DNA of 47,848 bases. It comes from Companilactobacillus insicii. GTDB lineage: Bacteria; Bacillota; Bacilli; Lactobacillales; Lactobacillaceae. Location of the stretch: contig NZ_RHNU01000019.1 in assembly GCF_003946015.1 (NCBI RefSeq), positions 1-47,848 on the forward strand. The letters are read 5' to 3'. A model generated the notes under the pieces. The model made no database searches and was not told the origin of the DNA. It was given only the letters and a program-made list of their open reading frames with translations. Position numbers and translations under genes: made by a program. This document shows, one piece after another, positions 31,731 to 40,701 of this stretch. How positions within the stretch are numbered: the stretch's first letter is position 1; the number at the start of each line of letters is the position of its first letter.

Positions 31731-33251
31731 ATGAATTCAATTATTGAAAGAATTACAGATATTATTAACCAAACACCTGATAAAATTTGTTATCAAAATG
31801 GTTCGGTAACAGAAACTTACCGTGATTTGGGACAAAAATCTGATCGAATTGCTAATTTCTTGCAAGACAAGTTCTTACCTGAAAAGAGTCCAATTGTAAT
31901 TTACGGTGGTCAACAATTTGAAATGCTAGTGATGTTCCTGGGAGCTATTAAAGCTGGACATCCATACATTCCGGTTGACGATGGATCAGATCCACAACGT
32001 ATTATACAAATCAATTCAGTTGCACAACCATCATTGGTACTTAACTGGAGTAACGTAGAGAATTTTGGAATTGAAACACCAGTTATCTCTCAAGCTGAAT
32101 TGATTGAAGCAATGAATTCAGAAAATGATATTTACGATGCAAATAAGAGCATCGGTCCAGATGATGACTTTTATATTATCTTCACCTCTGGAACTACAGG
32201 AACTCCTAAGGGAGTACAAATTACGACTAATAACTTGTTAGACTTCGTTAACTGGGTCGATAGTGAGTTTGATTATTCAAATGAAACTAACTTAATGCTA
32301 CAAGCACCATTTTCATTTGACCTATCAGTCTTTGATATTTATCCGGGACTAACTAATGGAGCCACATTAACAGTTGTCGACAAAGAAACAACTAGGAACT
32401 TTGGAAAACTTCAAAACGCTATTACAGAATCTAACTTTGACACTTGGATCTCAACACCTTCATTCTTTGAAATGTGCATGTTGTTCAGAGGATTTGATAG
32501 TGTGAATATGCCAAAGTTGAAGAAGTTTATCTTCTGTGGTGAAGAGTTAACTCATGCTACCGCAACTAAGTTGTTGAAGAAGTTTCCAAAAGCTAAACTT
32601 TACAACACATATGGGCCTACTGAAAACACAGTAGCAATTACCTCAATCTTGATTGACCACGAAGTCCTATCAAAATATGATCGATTACCAATTGGATATC
32701 TTAAATCCAATATGAATCACATTATTTATAATTTTGAAAAGGGTGACGATGGTTACTTAACTGGAGAATTACTAGTAAGTGGACCAGATGTTTCTAAAGG
32801 TTATCTAAACAATCCTGTTCAAACTGAAAAAGCCTTCGAAGTTATTAATGATGAAACCTTCTATCACACTGGTGATATGGTTAGCGAAGCACCTGATGGA
32901 TTACTATTTTATAAAGGTAGAACTGATTTTCAAATTAAAATGCATGGATATCGTATCGAATTAGAAGAAGTGGATTCTATGCTTGGCAATTTGGATCAGG
33001 TAAAGCAATCTTGTACAGTTCCTCTATACAACAATAAGAAACAAGTAAGTAAGATGATTGCAAATATTGTTCTAGAGGATAAATTCAAGACAGTTGATGA
33101 GCTTGAATTGAATTCTGAAATCAAGAATGAATTAAAGACAACAACAATGGATTACATGATTCCTAACGTTTTGAAGTTTGTAGAACAACTGCCGATTAGT
33201 AAAAATGGAAAGATTGATAGAAAGGCACTAATAGGCGAGATTAATGCATAA
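31731..33251 (+). CDS. dltA: D-alanine--D-alanyl carrier protein ligase
   Basis: The 506-residue adenylate-forming enzyme activates D-alanine with ATP and loads it on DltC in the cytoplasm. Motifs include the P-loop IFTSGTTGTPKGVQ (about 144-157), YNTYGPTENTVA, YHTGDM, and the C-terminal catalytic lysine in SKNGKIDRKAL. Length is normal. It is the second gene of dltXABCD and overlaps dltB by 8 nt. AGAAGGGA precedes the ATG. Confidence 0.95.
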   Translation: MNSIIERITDIINQTPDKICYQNGSVTETYRDLGQKSDRIANFLQDKFLPEKSPIVIYGGQQFEMLVMFLGAIKAGHPYIPVDDGSDPQRIIQINSVAQPSLVLNWSNVENFGIETPVISQAELIEAMNSENDIYDANKSIGPDDDFYIIFTSGTTGTPKGVQITTNNLLDFVNWVDSEFDYSNETNLMLQAPFSFDLSVFDIYPGLTNGATLTVVDKETTRNFGKLQNAITESNFDTWISTPSFFEMCMLFRGFDSVNMPKLKKFIFCGEELTHATATKLLKKFPKAKLYNTYGPTENTVAITSILIDHEVLSKYDRLPIGYLKSNMNHIIYNFEKGDDGYLTGELLVSGPDVSKGYLNNPVQTEKAFEVINDETFYHTGDMVSEAPDGLLFYKGRTDFQIKMHGYRIELEEVDSMLGNLDQVKQSCTVPLYNNKKQVSKMIANIVLEDKFKTVDELELNSEIKNELKTTTMDYMIPNVLKFVEQLPISKNGKIDRKALIGEINA

Positions 33252-34455
33252 CATTACACCATACAGCTCACCGCATTATTTCATCTATCTATTAGCACTT
33301 CTTCTTCCAATTATCATTGGTTTACTATACGGCAAACGTTTCAGAATTTATGATTTCTTTGCAACTGTTGTTATTTTAGCCATTACCTTCTTCGGAGGTG
33401 ATGCAAGGCAAGGTATTTCGTTAATATTCTATATTTTGTTTGAAATGATTGTTGTCTTTGCATACAAGCATTATCGAAAGAATCACAATAACTTTTGGGT
33501 ATTCAGTTCAGCGGTAGTTCTGGCGATTGTTCCACTGGTCTTCGTAAAACTAGATCCAATATTAAAGAATGCTACGATTTCACTATTTGCATTCATGGGA
33601 ATAAGTTATTTAACTTTCAAAGCAGTAGAAATTATCATGGAACTTAGAGATGGTACGATCAAAGAAATCAAACCAACTGAGTTCGTAAGGTTCCTACTAT
33701 TCTTCCCAACTATTTCATCTGGACCAATCGACCGTTTCCGCCGTTTTCAAAAAGATGTATTAAAGGTACCGAGTCGTGAAAAGTATTTGGAATTATTACA
33801 TACCGGTACTAACAGATTGATGTTGGGATTAGTTTATAAGTTCATTTTGGGATATTTCTTTGGGACATTGCTATTACCTAAAGTATCTATACTAGCCTTG
33901 TCATACGGAGATCAAGCACCACTAGGAATTTCCTGGGCATTAGTTGCCTACATGTACACTTATAGTATGTATTTGTTCTTTGACTTCGCAGGGTATTCAC
34001 TCTTTGCGGTTGCAATCAGTAATTTCATGGGTGTAGAAACACCGATGAACTTCAAGCAACCCTTCAAGTCAGTCAACATTAAGGATTTCTGGAACAGATG
34101 GCACATTACATTGTCATTCTGGTTTAGAGACTTCATCTACATGCGTCTAATCTTTATGATGATGAAGAAGAAGTTAATCAAGAGCAGAATTACAATGGCT
34201 AACATCGGTTATGTGGCACTATTCCTAATCATGGGATTCTGGCATGGTGTTACATGGTACTACATTGTTTATGGTATTTTCCATGCATGTGCAATGATTA
34301 CGAATGATGCATGGCTTAGATACAAGAAGAAACATCGTCAACAAATTCCAAGCAACAAATTTACTAAGGCTCTAGCAATCTTCATAACTTTCAACGTAGT
34401 TTGCTTCAGTTTCCTAATTTTCTCAGGATTTTTGAACACATTATGGTTCAGCTAA
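33244..34455 (+). CDS. dltB: DltB, MBOAT-family D-alanyl transfer protein
   Basis: The 403-residue multi-spanning membrane protein of the MBOAT family carries the conserved FWNRWHITLSFWFRDFIY and the catalytic histidine in MGFWHGVTWYYIVYG (near residue 335). It forms the channel through which D-alanine from DltC is moved to the outside for attachment to teichoic acid. It overlaps the end of dltA, implying coupled translation. Confidence 0.95.
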   Translation: MHNITPYSSPHYFIYLLALLLPIIIGLLYGKRFRIYDFFATVVILAITFFGGDARQGISLIFYILFEMIVVFAYKHYRKNHNNFWVFSSAVVLAIVPLVFVKLDPILKNATISLFAFMGISYLTFKAVEIIMELRDGTIKEIKPTEFVRFLLFFPTISSGPIDRFRRFQKDVLKVPSREKYLELLHTGTNRLMLGLVYKFILGYFFGTLLLPKVSILALSYGDQAPLGISWALVAYMYTYSMYLFFDFAGYSLFAVAISNFMGVETPMNFKQPFKSVNIKDFWNRWHITLSFWFRDFIYMRLIFMMMKKKLIKSRITMANIGYVALFLIMGFWHGVTWYYIVYGIFHACAMITNDAWLRYKKKHRQQIPSNKFTKALAIFITFNVVCFSFLIFSGFLNTLWFS

Positions 34456-34474
34456 TTAAAGGAGAGTATTCATT

Positions 34475-34711
34475 ATGGAAAACACAGAAAAAATTGTAGA
34501 CATTTTAAAAGACGTAACAGGTTTGGACAATATCGGAGAAGATGCAGATCAAGATTTATTCGCAACTGGTATCCTAGATTCAATGGCAACAGTTGAAGTT
34601 CTAGTAACATTACAGGATGAATTTGGAATTGAGGTTCCTGTTTCAGAGTTTGATCGTTCACAATGGTCAACAATTAACAAAATCTCAGACCGTGTAAAAG
34701 AATTGGAATAA
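34475..34711 (+). CDS. dltC: D-alanyl carrier protein
   Basis: The 78-residue acyl-carrier-type protein has the phosphopantetheine attachment serine in ILDSMATVEVL (Ser36) and the usual four-helix acidic sequence. DltA charges its 4'-phosphopantetheine with D-alanine and DltB receives it. AAAGGAGAG precedes the ATG. Confidence 0.95.
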   Translation: MENTEKIVDILKDVTGLDNIGEDADQDLFATGILDSMATVEVLVTLQDEFGIEVPVSEFDRSQWSTINKISDRVKELE

Positions 34712-34714
34712 ACT

Positions 34715-35971
34715 ATGAAAAAAAAGTTATGGATGATTTTTGGACCTGTAATAGTTGCGATTGTTGCGTTATTGATTCTTTTATGGACTCCGATTAATTT
34801 CAAAACAGTTACTTCACATAAGATAGATCAAGCCTCTACATCGTTAGATGTTAGAGTTCTCAAAGGTGAAAGTGTTAAGAATGCAGCCGAAAAAGAAAAT
34901 TACATTCCTATTATTGGATCATCTGAACTTTCTAGAATGGACCCATTCCATCCATCTTCTATGGCTCAAAAATACCATTGGAAGAATAAGCCATTTTTAC
35001 TAGGTAATCCTGGTACGGCTTCATTAACACAGACACTTAATGTAAGTGGAATGAGCAATTTGAAGAATCAAAAAGCCGTTGTGATTATTTCACCACAATG
35101 GTTTACAAAGAAGGGTGTACCTTCAGATGCATTCAAGTATTTCCTATCACCATTACAAATAACAGGATTTATTAGTAATTCTAATCATGGTAATAAGAAG
35201 ATGAACAAATATATTGCCAATAGAATTCTGGATCTAGACAGCGATTTAGGTACTATTGAAACAAACGCTTTGTTGAGAATCGCCGATGGTAAGAATATTA
35301 CTAGTTTCCAACGCTTCTATATTGGAAATATATCGAGAAATAGTTTGAAGAATCAGGATTCACTGTTTGGAACTATTTCTTTAAATGACCATCAAGATAA
35401 AATCAATAAAGCAGCTGCCCAATTACCTAAGGATTATGATTACAAGGATTTGAATAAACTTGCAGTTAAAATGGCAAAGAGACATTCTCGTGAAAATGAC
35501 TTGCAGATTGGTGATTCCTTCTATAGAAAACAATTATATAGAAGAATTCACAGATACAAGAATGCTCATACAAAAGTTAATTACAACCAATCCCCTGAAT
35601 ATAATGACTTTGAAGCCATGCTCTATATGTTCAATCAGAACCACACTGAAGTTATGTTTGTAATTCAACCAGTAAATCCAAAATGGATTAAGTATACTGG
35701 TATGCCAAAGGATTCATTAGCTAATTTCAGTAAGAAGATTAAATATCAACTTAAATCACAAGGCTTCAACAATATCGTTGATTTGACTCATGAGAAGAAT
35801 CCTAACTATATTGCTGAAGACACTATCCATATGGGATGGCGTGGTTGGTTGATTCTGGATAAACATTTGGAACCATACTACAAGAGCAAGAAAGCCGACC
35901 CTAATAAGACTAACTATAAGATGAATAGTTACTTCTTAACTAAGAAGTGGGCAGACAATATGAGTTTTTAA
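34715..35971 (+). CDS. dltD: DltD, D-alanyl-lipoteichoic acid biosynthesis protein
   Basis: The 418-residue protein is anchored by one N-terminal membrane helix (residues 3-23). Its extracellular SGNH-like domain has IIGSSELSRMDPFHPS (nucleophile serine near 66) and a C-terminal DTIHMGWRGW block with the His partner. It acts outside the membrane at the last step of D-alanine transfer to lipoteichoic acid. It starts 3 nt after dltC and ends the operon. Confidence 0.93.
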   Translation: MKKKLWMIFGPVIVAIVALLILLWTPINFKTVTSHKIDQASTSLDVRVLKGESVKNAAEKENYIPIIGSSELSRMDPFHPSSMAQKYHWKNKPFLLGNPGTASLTQTLNVSGMSNLKNQKAVVIISPQWFTKKGVPSDAFKYFLSPLQITGFISNSNHGNKKMNKYIANRILDLDSDLGTIETNALLRIADGKNITSFQRFYIGNISRNSLKNQDSLFGTISLNDHQDKINKAAAQLPKDYDYKDLNKLAVKMAKRHSRENDLQIGDSFYRKQLYRRIHRYKNAHTKVNYNQSPEYNDFEAMLYMFNQNHTEVMFVIQPVNPKWIKYTGMPKDSLANFSKKIKYQLKSQGFNNIVDLTHEKNPNYIAEDTIHMGWRGWLILDKHLEPYYKSKKADPNKTNYKMNSYFLTKKWADNMSF

Positions 35972-35972
35972 G

Positions 35973-36001
35973 ACTTCCCAAGCCTGGCAGGTTAGGGAAG
36001 T
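35973..36001 (+). other. Hairpin directly after dltD
   Basis: ACTTCCC (35973-35979) pairs with GGGAAGT (35995-36001), with an inner CCTG/CAGG pairing. No T-run follows, so it may protect the 3' end of the mRNA; a true terminator lies at 36061-36112. Confidence 0.45.
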
Positions 36002-36060
36002 GAAATGTAATACCTTTTCCGTAGTGCTGTTTCCCCCTCAAAAAACAGTGCATTCCCGCA

Positions 36061-36112
36061 AAAAAAGTATCGAGATTTTTACTGTAAAAGTAGAATCTTG
36101 ATATTTTTTTTT
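36061..36112 (+). terminator. Terminator of the dlt operon
   Basis: TATCGAGATT (36068-36077) pairs with AATCTTGATA (36094-36103), followed by nine T. It lies about 90 nt after dltD. Confidence 0.8.
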
Positions 36113-36183
36113 GAATTTTTTAATCAAAAAATTGAAAGCCTTATAATTATTGTTACAGTAGTATATTGACTATTGTGAAAAAA

Positions 36184-36217
36184 TACTTAAAACGCCCGTA
36201 TACGGGCGTTTTAAGTA
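36184..36217. repeat. 34-bp perfect palindrome upstream of opuA
   Basis: Each 17-bp arm is the exact reverse complement of the other with no loop. The centre is GTATAC and the core CGCCCGTATACGGGCG is GC-rich in AT-rich surroundings. It is flanked by TACTTAAAA and its mirror. No T-run follows. It could be a cruciform or a regulator site. Confidence 0.9.
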
Positions 36218-36340
36218 CACATAGTTTGCAATGGATAATCATATTTGTTAAGGTAATACGTGTGTTGCTGTTATTTTTGCCTTATGAATAATGGCGTTTT
36301 TAATTGAGAAAATAAAGAATATAAGAATTATTTTGATGTT

Positions 36341-36416
36341 AGCTCCTGAGTATAGTTACGCTTTACTCGAGAGCTGATTTTATCTAATGAGGTTACGCAT
36401 AAATATTTTTATATGC
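36341..36416 (+). promoter_or_regulatory. Leader hairpins before opuAA
   Basis: AGCTCCTGAGTA (36341-36352) pairs with TACTCGAGAGCT (36364-36375), two bases apart from perfect. A second hairpin, CGCATA with TATGCG, lies at 36396-36416, about 45 nt before the start codon. No clear promoter was identified in the 490-bp gap, though the leader structures suggest transcriptional or translational control of this osmotically relevant operon. Confidence 0.4.
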
Positions 36417-36460
36417 GGGTGAAAAGTTAATTTCACTCTATTCCAAGAATGGGGGATTTG

Positions 36461-37660
36461 ATGACAGTAAAAGTTGAGGTTAAAAATTTAACTAAGATTT
36501 TTGGTAAACATGTTGGTCGCGCTAAAGAATTAATTAAGCAAGGTAAGACTAAACCTGAGATTCTAAAAGAAACGGGTGCCACAGTTGGTGTCGATCAAGC
36601 TAATTTCGAAATCAACGATGGTGAAATCTTCGTTATTATGGGTCTATCCGGTAGTGGTAAGTCAACAATGGTCCGTATGATCAATAGATTGATTGAACCA
36701 ACAGATGGATCAGTATTAATTGACGGTGAGAACTTGATGAAGATGGATAAGAAGTCACTTCGTGAAGTACGTCGTAAAAAGATGAGTATGGTTTTTCAAA
36801 ACTTCGGATTACTTCCTAACAGAACAGTTTTGGAAAATGCTGAATATGGATTAGAAATTCAAGGTGTCGATAAAGAGACACGTGAGAAAAAAGCGAATAT
36901 CGCATTGGAGCAAGTAGGAATTACTGGTTACAATGACGAATATCCTGATCAATTATCAGGTGGTATGCAGCAACGTGTTGGGTTAGCTCGTGCCTTGGCT
37001 AATGATCCTGAAATACTATTAATGGATGAAGCCTTTTCAGCCCTTGATCCATTGAATAGAACAGATATGCAAGATCAATTGTTGGATATTCAAGAACGTC
37101 TACATAAGACGATTATCTTCATTAGTCATGATTTGAATGAAGCTTTGAAGTTAGGTGATCATATCATGATCATGCGTGATGGTGAAGTAGTTCAAACTGG
37201 TACACCTGAAGATATTTTGACACATCCAGCTAACGAGTATGTTGAAGAATTTATTGAGAATGTTGATCGTAGTAAAGTTCTTACAGCAGGTAATGTTATG
37301 ATTCGACCAGTTACTATCAATGTTGATAAAGCTGGTCCAAGATTAACCTTGAAGCGAATGAAGAACAATGAAGTTTCAACAGCATATGTTGTTGATAATA
37401 AGAGAACATTGATTGGTATCGTTGATGCTAACGATGTTATTGGATTGGTTCGTAAGGACAGCAGTGATCTAAGATCGATTGTTAAGTCCGATGTACCAAC
37501 AGCTCACGTTGACACACCTATTAATGACTTGATGGATGATATTTCTCAAACTGGTATTCCATTCGCCGTAGTTAATGACGATGGACAACTTAAAGGAATT
37601 ATTGTTCGTGGTGCCGTACTTGGTGCCCTTGCAGGAAATGAGGTGAGTGATTTTGAATAG
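36461..37660 (+). CDS. opuAA: Glycine betaine ABC transporter ATPase
   Basis: The 399-residue ATPase is of the OpuAA/ProV type. It has Walker A GLSGSGKST, signature LSGGMQQR, Walker B ILLMDEAFSALDP and two C-terminal CBS domains (about 270-395) that sense ionic strength or cyclic-di-AMP in relatives. It powers compatible-solute uptake under osmotic stress. I use the ATG at 36461 with GGGGGA just upstream; an in-frame ATG at 36449 overlaps that site. The opuAB start lies inside its 3' end. Confidence 0.92.
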   Translation: MTVKVEVKNLTKIFGKHVGRAKELIKQGKTKPEILKETGATVGVDQANFEINDGEIFVIMGLSGSGKSTMVRMINRLIEPTDGSVLIDGENLMKMDKKSLREVRRKKMSMVFQNFGLLPNRTVLENAEYGLEIQGVDKETREKKANIALEQVGITGYNDEYPDQLSGGMQQRVGLARALANDPEILLMDEAFSALDPLNRTDMQDQLLDIQERLHKTIIFISHDLNEALKLGDHIMIMRDGEVVQTGTPEDILTHPANEYVEEFIENVDRSKVLTAGNVMIRPVTINVDKAGPRLTLKRMKNNEVSTAYVVDNKRTLIGIVDANDVIGLVRKDSSDLRSIVKSDVPTAHVDTPINDLMDDISQTGIPFAVVNDDGQLKGIIVRGAVLGALAGNEVSDFE

Positions 37661-38501
37661 TATTCCACAATTACCATTAGCACACTGGATCGATGGTTTT
37701 GTCGATTGGTTAGTATCTTTCACTGGATTTTTCAATGGTGTAACTAATTTTATTGGCGGAATTAATAATGCTTTCCAATGGGTATTCGATCTCATTCCAA
37801 TTTGGTTATTTATCGTTTTAGTATTGGCACTAACTTATTATGTCAATCGAGATGATCAACGCTGGAGTTTATTAGGATTTGAGTTCTTCGGATTATTATT
37901 GATCTGGAACTTAGATTTCTGGCGTGATATGACACAAACATTAACATTGGTATTAACATCTAGTTTAATTGCTCTAGTTATTGGTATTCCACTAGGAATA
38001 TTGATGTCTAAGAGCCGCATTGCTGAAATAATTTTGAAACCAATTCTTGATTTCATGCAGACAATGCCAGCTTTCGTTTACTTGATTCCTGCTGTTGCAC
38101 TATTTGGAATTGGTATGGTACCTGGTATCGTTGCTTCTGTTATTTTCGCTATGCCTCCAACAGTTAGAATGACAAATATGGGTATTCGTGAAGTTCCAGG
38201 CGAATTGATCGAAGCTGCAGATTCATTCGGTTCAACTGAATGGCAAAAACTATTTAAAGTAGAATTACCATTGGCCAAGACTAGTTTAATGGCCGGTGTA
38301 AATCAAAGTATGATGCTATCACTATCTATGGTTGTTACTGCATCAATGATCGGTGCTATGGGTCTTGGTACTAAGGTATACTTCGCCGTTGGTAGAAATG
38401 ATGCTGGTGGTGGTTTCGCCGCTGGTCTTGCCGTTGTTATCTTGGCAATTATCTTAGATAGACTTACACAATCATTAACACGTGATCACAAGAGAGGATA
38501 G
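37653..38501 (+). CDS. opuAB: Glycine betaine ABC transporter permease
   Basis: The 282-residue membrane protein has about six to seven helices and the EAA loop (PGELIEAADSFGSTEWQKLF...LP near residues 185-207) that contacts the ATPase. The likely start is TTG at 37653 with AGGTGA six nt upstream; GTG at 37647 gives two more residues but has no spacing. It overlaps opuAA by 8 nt. It forms the membrane channel with OpuAA and OpuAC. Confidence 0.9.
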   Translation: MNSIPQLPLAHWIDGFVDWLVSFTGFFNGVTNFIGGINNAFQWVFDLIPIWLFIVLVLALTYYVNRDDQRWSLLGFEFFGLLLIWNLDFWRDMTQTLTLVLTSSLIALVIGIPLGILMSKSRIAEIILKPILDFMQTMPAFVYLIPAVALFGIGMVPGIVASVIFAMPPTVRMTNMGIREVPGELIEAADSFGSTEWQKLFKVELPLAKTSLMAGVNQSMMLSLSMVVTASMIGAMGLGTKVYFAVGRNDAGGGFAAGLAVVILAIILDRLTQSLTRDHKRG

Positions 38502-38511
38502 GAGGGATTGT

Positions 38512-39420
38512 TTGAAGAAAAAATTAAGATATTTAAGTCTTTTCTTTGTAGCATTACTGATTATTCCATTAATTACTGCTTGTAGCTCACAGACTCAACC
38601 ATATGATAGTAGTAAGAAGCTTGGTCAGCAGATCAACTATACTATAACTGGTATTGATGCCGGTGCTGGTATTATGTCATCTACGCAAAAAGCTCTGAAG
38701 GAATATGGATTGAGCGATAAGAATTGGCAATTACAAACCAGTTCAACTGCTGCAATGACTAGTACTCTTGACAAAGCTATTAAAGAAAAACGACCAATTG
38801 TTGTTACTGGTTGGCAACCACATTGGATGTTTACTAAGTATCCTATTAAATTCTTAAAAGATCCTAAAAATGTCTACGGAAAAGCTGAAAGTATTCATAC
38901 CGTAGTTAGATTAGGATTGAAGAAGGATGATCCTGAAGCATATACGATCTTAGATCGATTCCATTGGAAACCGGCACAAATGTCTGAAGTTATGTTGAAG
39001 GTCAATAATGGTATGGATCCACAAAAGGCTGCTAAACAATGGATTAAAGCCAATCCTAAGTTAGTAGACGAATGGACTAAGGGTGTTAAGAAAGTCCATG
39101 GCAAGTCACTTAAGATGACTTACGTTGCGTGGGATTCTGAAATTGCTTCAACTAACGTTGTTGCGCAGGTCTTACGTAATCAAGGATATAAGGTAACGAT
39201 TCAAGCAATGGAGCAACAACCTGTATGGGCATCTATAGCTACGAAGGCTGCAGATGCACAAGTCAGTGCTTGGTTGCCTAAGACATCTGGATTGTATTAC
39301 AAAGATTACAAGGGACGTTTCGAAGACTTAGGACCTAACTTAAAGGGTGCTAAAGTTGGCTTAGCTGTTCCTAAGTATATGAAGAATATTAATTCAATTG
39401 AAGATTTAAAAAATAAGTAG
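38512..39420 (+). CDS. opuAC: Glycine betaine-binding lipoprotein
   Basis: The 302-residue substrate-binding protein is a lipoprotein: a basic N-terminus (KKKLRYLS), hydrophobic helix and lipobox LITAC place it on the outer face of the membrane. The OpuAC domain follows, with tryptophans (GWQPHWMF, YVAWDSEIAS, VWASIA) that form the aromatic cage for betaine. The likely start is TTG at 38512 with GGAGGG at 38501-38506. It completes opuA (ATPase, permease, separate binding protein). Confidence 0.9.
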   Translation: MKKKLRYLSLFFVALLIIPLITACSSQTQPYDSSKKLGQQINYTITGIDAGAGIMSSTQKALKEYGLSDKNWQLQTSSTAAMTSTLDKAIKEKRPIVVTGWQPHWMFTKYPIKFLKDPKNVYGKAESIHTVVRLGLKKDDPEAYTILDRFHWKPAQMSEVMLKVNNGMDPQKAAKQWIKANPKLVDEWTKGVKKVHGKSLKMTYVAWDSEIASTNVVAQVLRNQGYKVTIQAMEQQPVWASIATKAADAQVSAWLPKTSGLYYKDYKGRFEDLGPNLKGAKVGLAVPKYMKNINSIEDLKNK

Positions 39421-39523
39421 AGCGTAACAAAGCACGCTTAACTTCTGAGAGTACCCTCGTATTTACGTAAGTAAATGCGGGGGTATTCGTGTTTAAACGG
39501 AAGAAGTTGTGCTTTGTCACGCG
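39421..39523. repeat. Large imperfect inverted repeat after opuAC
   Basis: The outer arms GCGTAACAAAGCAC (39422-39435) and 39509-39522 pair with one mismatch. Next inward are ACTTCT with AGAAGT, then 39451-39466 with 39471-39486 around a GTAA loop. A one-sided insert (39487-39500) contains GTTTAAAC. The left edge (AGCGTAACAAA...CTTCTGAG) resembles the sequence after norB (GAGCGTGACAAA...CTTTCGAG), so it is probably a dispersed element or RNA family. It is likely to act also as the opuA 3' end. Confidence 0.7.
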
Positions 39524-39829
39524 TATACGCTGCAAATTTAATGAATTTTATAGTTATGTCACAACTTTTTTTATTTTCACAATGTTATCAGTTGAAAAAC
39601 GAGAAAGGCTTGCTGCTCCTATTGATGGATATTGTGAAATCGAATTTTGATATATTATTGGAATATTTAATATATAAAATAGTGTTTACAAAAACGTGAA
39701 ATCCTATTAGTATAAGGATATGATCAGTTTTGATTATTACCGAGAAATTTAGTTATTATGGCACGAAATGGCAGATGAGTATATAATTCTATTCATGAAG
39801 ATATTTATATTTTATATAGAGGTGTTCGT
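39524..39829. other. Intergenic region before the XRE/TPR regulator
   Basis: This AT-rich stretch contains no supported gene; a short frame at 39475-39699 is a by-product of the inverted repeat. A TATAAT at 39782-39787 is the best -10 for the regulator-norB unit, but with a poor -35. No small pheromone-type peptide gene was found here. Confidence 0.4.
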
Positions 39830-40690
39830 ATGAACATACAGAGTTTTGTGAATAGAAGAAAGCAATTAGGTTTGTCACAGAAGGAATTGAGTAATGGTAT
39901 TTGTACTCAAGCCACTTTGAGCAAATTTGAAAATAACGGAAAAATTCCGTCATTAAAAATCTTGATTCAGCTTTGTAACCGTCTAGATTTGTCTTTGGAT
40001 GATGTTATGGGGGTTAATGATAGTACTTCTAAGAAAATCATTAAATCAATGGATAAAGTTGAGTTTAATTTGATTACTAGTGATTATAAAGAATCATGGA
40101 GTATTTTGAACAAAATCGACGAAAGTTTACTAAAAGATGATGATGATGCCTTGTTGCAGTATTACTACCTCAAGGGTTATTTGAATATTTTAGATAATGG
40201 AGATTTGTTTGAAGCTGTATTTGATTTTAATCAGATTTTGACAAATTTGGATTCGGAAGGAAAAACCATTTTTACTTTTCTTGCATACACAGGTATGGGG
40301 ATGGTTTATGCCCAACAAAAAGACTCTTCCAAGAGTGAATATTATTTTAGTAAAGTATTTAACGATATTTATGGAATGTCGATTGAGAACATTGCTCAAA
40401 TTTGGCGTTACATTAGTATAATTTTTTATTGTGCAATTTATTATTCGGACCAAAAAGATTATGAAACTGCCAATACTTTACTTAATTATGGTGTAAAAGT
40501 CTGTTCCGATAACCACGTAACTTATTATATTGCTAGATTGTATGCCCAATTAGCTATTAATGATTGCGCTGAAAATGGTCCTAGTGCTCGAACAGATGAG
40601 CTATTCACTAAGGCGCGTGTCTTTTCTGAATTCAATAACAACAAGAATGAATTGGTAACGATCAAGGGGCTGATTAAAAACTGTAAGTAG
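39830..40690 (+). CDS. XRE-family regulator with TPR-like C-terminus (RNPP/Rgg-like)
   Basis: The 286-residue protein has an N-terminal XRE helix-turn-helix (about 4-60: NRRKQLGLSQKELSNGI, ATLSKFENNGKIPS, LNIL-type helix) and an all-helical C-terminal region typical of TPR-containing Rgg/PlcR/Rap relatives that bind peptides. It starts with ATG after GAGGTG. The nitric oxide reductase gene begins only 12 nt after its stop, so the two are probably co-transcribed. No obvious signalling-peptide gene is next to it, so the ligand is unknown. Confidence 0.78.
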   Translation: MNIQSFVNRRKQLGLSQKELSNGICTQATLSKFENNGKIPSLKILIQLCNRLDLSLDDVMGVNDSTSKKIIKSMDKVEFNLITSDYKESWSILNKIDESLLKDDDDALLQYYYLKGYLNILDNGDLFEAVFDFNQILTNLDSEGKTIFTFLAYTGMGMVYAQQKDSSKSEYYFSKVFNDIYGMSIENIAQIWRYISIIFYCAIYYSDQKDYETANTLLNYGVKVCSDNHVTYYIARLYAQLAINDCAENGPSARTDELFTKARVFSEFNNNKNELVTIKGLIKNCK

Positions 40691-40701
40691 GGGGAAATTT
40701 T

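Noticed and set aside
39475-39699. Plus-strand open frame after opuAC
   Set aside because: It starts inside the large inverted repeat, has no ribosome site and no family resemblance.
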